NCBI GenBank assembly: GCA_031289165.1
Contig: JAITPZ010000043.1
Coordinates: forward strand, 1 to 10,021
Length of the DNA stretch: 10,021 nucleotides
Direction: 5' to 3'
DNA from: Synergistaceae bacterium
GTDB lineage: Bacteria > Synergistota > Synergistia > Synergistales > Aminobacteriaceae
The notes beneath the pieces were generated by a model. It saw only the letters and a program-made list of their open reading frames with translations, did no database searches and was not told where the DNA came from. Shown here one piece after another: positions 7,655-10,021 of the stretch. How positions within the stretch are numbered: position 1 is the first letter of the stretch; each line of letters starts with the position of its first letter. The translations under genes were made by a program, and so were the position numbers.

Positions 7655-7676
7655 AAAACCCCGCTGAGAGGCGAGG
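7655..7676 (-). terminator. Rho-independent terminator of the acyl operon
   Basis: Read on the minus strand, CCTCGC (7676-7671) and GCGGGG (7664-7659) form a six-pair stem with one T-G pair around a six-base loop. It is followed directly by TTTT and, four bases on, TTTTT. It lies about 14 bases after the acyltransferase stop codon. Confidence 0.75.
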
Positions 7677-7690
7677 CCAGGGTAAACGCG

Positions 7691-8347
7691 TTAAGCGTCT
7701 CCCACCTTCAGCGCCGGACTGCCCATCATGTAGCAGTTATTGCCGCAACCCTTATAAACGGCGCTCAAAGGCGCGATCTTGTTGTTGTTCCCGATTTTTG
7801 CGCCGGGCAGCAGCACAGATCCTGCGCCCACGCTATTGCCGTCCCCCACCTCTACGTTGCCCAAAATCTGGCTTTTGGGGCCGAAGAAATTGAAATTACC
7901 GATACGGGCGTCATGCCCTATGACGACATAACCGTTAAACACGTTTCCATGACCGATTTTCACATGAACCGACGGACCGCAGGGCGGCGCTAATACGTTG
8001 GCTTCGCCGAGCTCCACAAATTCATTCACAATAACGGATGGGGGAATCAAATTCGAAAGTTCGACGTTCCTTTTTTTCAGATTGCCGTATATCTTTTTAC
8101 GTATGTCGGGATGGCCCGATCCGATGACGGCTAAATCGTTTTCCCCGAACTCAAATTCCGCCAAATCGCCAACGAAAAAACCATCGAGGGACTTGAAGTC
8201 GGGCCTGTAACCGTCATGGCCGACAAAGCCTCCAAACAGTGTTTCCGGTTCGGGCTGGGCGGATTGCAGGGCGGTGAGATATTCCAAGATATTGAGATAA
8301 CATTCCCGCGCGAATCCGTTTCCGCCCACTATATAAACTTTTTTCAT
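7691..8347 (-). CDS. NeuD/PglD-like hexapeptide acyltransferase
   Basis: Predicted trimeric left-handed beta-helix transferase that moves an acetyl or other acyl group from CoA or ACP to a sugar, typically the amino group of a UDP-linked amino sugar or sialic-acid-like sugar. The 218 residues match the family length of about 200-220. The N-terminal sugar-binding Rossmann-like part begins VYIVGGNGFARE (residues 4-15). From about residue 103 repeated hexapeptides of the V-x-x-x-x-IG type build the beta-helix. H145-D146 in VVIGHDARIG occupies the place of the catalytic His of PglD. The C-terminus GSPALKV is the usual end of the coil. The ATG directly abuts the stop of the dehydrogenase (TAGATG), so it is the last gene of the operon and precedes the terminator. 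Acetyl-CoA is the usual donor; use of the operon's own acyl-ACP is inference. Confidence 0.85.
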   Translation of the reverse strand: MKKVYIVGGNGFARECYLNILEYLTALQSAQPEPETLFGGFVGHDGYRPDFKSLDGFFVGDLAEFEFGENDLAVIGSGHPDIRKKIYGNLKKRNVELSNLIPPSVIVNEFVELGEANVLAPPCGPSVHVKIGHGNVFNGYVVIGHDARIGNFNFFGPKSQILGNVEVGDGNSVGAGSVLLPGAKIGNNNKIAPLSAVYKGCGNNCYMMGSPALKVGDA

Positions 8348-9100
8348 CTAAATAACCCCGCAGCCGCAGTCTACGGTATAGTTTTGGGACGTGAGCCACT
8401 TTGCCCTGTCTGAAAGCAGATAGGCGGCAAAACACGCGACGTCCTCCACCTCGCCGAAACCTAACGGATAGAGCGCCTCTCGATCTTTCCTCAGGTCGGT
8501 CAAATCCTCATTCATTGTCATGGGCGTTTTGATGTCCGAAGGCGAAAGCACGTTCACGCGCACGCCCCCGACGGCCAGTTCCCGGCTTGTGCTCTTCATC
8601 GAGGCGGACAGCGCCGCTTTGCTTCCGGCGTAGGCGGCCATGCCCTTGTCGCCCCGTGCGGCAGCCGCGGACGAAATAGCCACTATCGAGGAACCCTTTC
8701 CGTTGTTTACCCTTCTGTCGGCGAAACCCTTCGCCAGGAAAAGGGGCGAAAAGTAATTTATGTCGAACCTTCGCTTCGTTTCTTCAAGGGGCAGTAATTG
8801 CAGGGGCTTTAAGGCAGCGATTCCGGCGCACAGGGCGAGTCCGTGAAATTTCCCGTACTTTTCTTTCAGAGACTTCACGTACTCAGGCAGGCCCCCGATA
8901 TCGTCGGTCAGGTCTTTGAGTTCGAGAAACGCGTTTTCAGGACGCGCGCACTTCGCTTTCATCGCTTCGAGACGCTCCCGGCTGCGCCCGATTCCGATCA
9001 CGGACGCGCCCAGCTTATTCAAGAGCAACGCGATCCCTTCGCCTATGCCGGAGCTTGCCCCGGTTACGATGACTCTTTGCTCTTTATCGAACGCGATCAC
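8348..9100 (-). CDS. Short-chain dehydrogenase/reductase, FabG-like
   Basis: Classical SDR of 250 residues, probably an NADPH-dependent 3-oxoacyl-ACP reductase given its neighbours. Cofactor motif TGASSGIG is at 13-20. The catalytic tetrad is N115 (DINYFSP), S143 or S144 (ISSAAA), Y157 and K161 (YAGSK). The usual NNAG motif reads LCAG (90-93) and the C-terminal VDGG reads VDCGCG, so it is not a standard housekeeping FabG. The start is a GTG at 9100 that overlaps the ACP stop (GTGA), with a GGGGGAGA ribosome site inside the end of the ACP gene. A sugar-nucleotide oxidoreductase is possible, but the ACP and KAS III genes directly upstream favour an acyl chain substrate. Confidence 0.87.
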   Translation of the reverse strand: MIAFDKEQRVIVTGASSGIGEGIALLLNKLGASVIGIGRSRERLEAMKAKCARPENAFLELKDLTDDIGGLPEYVKSLKEKYGKFHGLALCAGIAALKPLQLLPLEETKRRFDINYFSPLFLAKGFADRRVNNGKGSSIVAISSAAAARGDKGMAAYAGSKAALSASMKSTSRELAVGGVRVNVLSPSDIKTPMTMNEDLTDLRKDREALYPLGFGEVEDVACFAAYLLSDRAKWLTSQNYTVDCGCGVI

Positions 9101-9324
9101 TTAATGTTCTCCCCCGCAAGTCCCACGAGATCCGAAACTTTTACGAGGGCCTTGAGTTCCTGTATTTTGATTTTGATACCAAAAGTCTTGCTGTAGTAGG
9201 CCATAAGCGCCATTTGGGACAGCGAGTCCCATTCCTCGTAGCCGCGCAACCCGTCCTCTTCCCGGCAAGGTTCTTCCCTTTGCAAAATCTCCCGCAGCTC
9301 ATTCAAGAATTCGGTTTTAGTCAT
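9097..9324 (-). CDS. Stand-alone acyl carrier protein
   Basis: 75 residues, the usual ACP size. Ser34 in EEWDSLSQM sits at the DSL motif and should carry the 4'-phosphopantetheine arm. The fourth position is Ser rather than the Asp-Ser-Leu-Asp/Glu of primary-metabolism AcpP, and the flanking helices are basic in places (FGIKIKIQELK), which suggests a specialised carrier. The ATG at 9324 lies 2 bases after the KAS III stop and has GAGAGGAG about 10 bases upstream; the longer open frame to 9486 is only the overlapping KAS III gene in another phase. The stop overlaps the dehydrogenase GTG. It would hold the intermediate passed between the neighbouring enzymes. Confidence 0.88.
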   Translation of the reverse strand: MTKTEFLNELREILQREEPCREEDGLRGYEEWDSLSQMALMAYYSKTFGIKIKIQELKALVKVSDLVGLAGENIK

Positions 9325-9326
9325 TT

Positions 9327-10021
9327 TTAGGCTTCTCCTCTCAGTTTGCGCTTCCAATACTCGGCATACTCCGCGCCAGAAACAAAATCTTTCGGCTTCA
9401 CGTAATCTTTCACGCCCGATAAATACGGTCGGTCGAGCGCCAGGACACAGGACGCCACGGCGAGTCCGTTGCCGTACCCGGAGCACAGCAACGTCGTTTT
9501 TTCCGCGTTAGCTACCTCCATGCTCTCTTTCACCGTCGTATTGATAACCGTGGGAATCGACACCATGGTGTTGTTCCCATAGTTTTCAAAAGCGGTCCAC
9601 GGCGTTTTTTCTTCAGGAAAGCCCGCCGCCGCGCCGACCGTTTGGATAATCTGCTTGTTGGCCTGGTGCAGGCACAGATAGTCAATGTCTTTTTCCCCGA
9701 CGCCCGCATATTCCATCAATATTTTGATGTTGGAGGGAACCCGCGACATCGTGAAATCGAAAACCGCCCCGCCGTCCATGTAAAGGTCGGAGAGCGTAGC
9801 CTTATGCCCAAAGGGAGTTTGAATCGGTTCTTCCTCTTGCGGCGATTTGAAGACGCGGCACCTCTGGCCGGAGGCCGGCACGATAATGGCCTCGTAACCC
9901 TCGCTGAAGGTTTCGATGTTGAAACATACCTTCGCGCTGTCCGCGCTGTATTCCACAAGAGCCGCGCTGCCGCCGTCCCCGAACACCGGGGCGTTGACTC
10001 TGTTGTCAACATTGAACACCG
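9327..10021 (-). CDS. 3-oxoacyl-ACP synthase III family protein, C-terminal two thirds (5' end outside window)
   Basis: Thiolase-fold enzyme that condenses an acyl-CoA starter with malonyl-ACP. The frame is open to the right edge, so about 100-120 N-terminal residues, including the catalytic Cys, are unseen. Visible family marks are FGDGGSAALVE, the catalytic His in CLHQANKQI, the catalytic Asn in ENYGNNTMVSIP, and the terminal LLCSGYGNGLAVASCVL barrel strand. The C-terminus has an extra tail of about 35 residues after the usual end of FabH (from ALDRPYLSGV on), ending WKRKLRGEA. FabH used for general fatty-acid initiation normally lies with fabD and fabG; the local partners here instead suggest a secondary KAS III acting in glycan or natural-product acylation. 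It is the first visible gene of the operon; the promoter lies outside the window. Confidence 0.9.
   Translation of the reverse strand, partial: VFNVDNRVNAPVFGDGGSAALVEYSADSAKVCFNIETFSEGYEAIIVPASGQRCRVFKSPQEEEPIQTPFGHKATLSDLYMDGGAVFDFTMSRVPSNIKILMEYAGVGEKDIDYLCLHQANKQIIQTVGAAAGFPEEKTPWTAFENYGNNTMVSIPTVINTTVKESMEVANAEKTTLLCSGYGNGLAVASCVLALDRPYLSGVKDYVKPKDFVSGAEYAEYWKRKLRGEA

Noticed and set aside
9325..9486. Longer N-terminus for the acyl carrier protein
   Set aside because: It overlaps the KAS III C-terminus in another phase, and 75 residues from 9324 is already the full ACP length.
1..10021. CRISPR array, phage genes, integrase or transposase
   Set aside because: No spaced direct repeats and no such coding signatures were seen on either strand.

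Overview
The window joins two unlike blocks. Positions 1-6866 (+ strand) are dense, very GC-rich housekeeping-type genes: the 3' part of hypE (NiFe-hydrogenase maturation), then a two-gene operon for a large AddAB/RexAB-like helicase-nuclease. hypE implies a hydrogen-metabolising, probably anaerobic bacterium. The codon style and gene content would fit a high-GC gut or anaerobic lineage such as Synergistota or a high-GC Firmicute, but that placement is a guess and not proven by the window.

At about 6867 the character changes. Coding switches to the minus strand, base composition becomes visibly more AT-rich, and spacing loosens. Positions 6900-7368 hold a small DUF3791-like gene preceded by the C-terminal half of a DUF3990-like gene with its N-terminal half missing. 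Positions 7369-7548 are non-coding apart from a likely tRNA promoter and one arm of a 12-bp inverted repeat. A tRNA-Gln(UUG)-like gene at 7549-7619 (+) carries several unusual positions. This stretch looks like an accessory insertion site that is decaying.

Positions 7691-10021 (minus strand) are a tightly packed operon, read from the right edge leftward: a ketoacyl-ACP synthase III (5' end outside the window), a stand-alone acyl carrier protein, a FabG-like short-chain dehydrogenase and a NeuD/PglD-like left-handed beta-helix acyltransferase, closed by a rho-independent terminator. Together they resemble a dedicated small acyl-chain supply line: KAS III makes a beta-ketoacyl-ACP, the SDR reduces it to 3-hydroxyacyl-ACP, and the hexapeptide transferase could move an acyl group to an amino sugar. 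Similar sets occur in surface-glycan and flagellin-glycan loci. The substrate cannot be read from this window.

The most notable points are the compact acyl cassette, the half-deleted DUF3990 beside an intact DUF3791, the atypical tRNA-Gln with a local inverted repeat next to it, and a possible 18-codon leader peptide coupled to the exonuclease operon. No wholly new system can be claimed from sequence reading alone.
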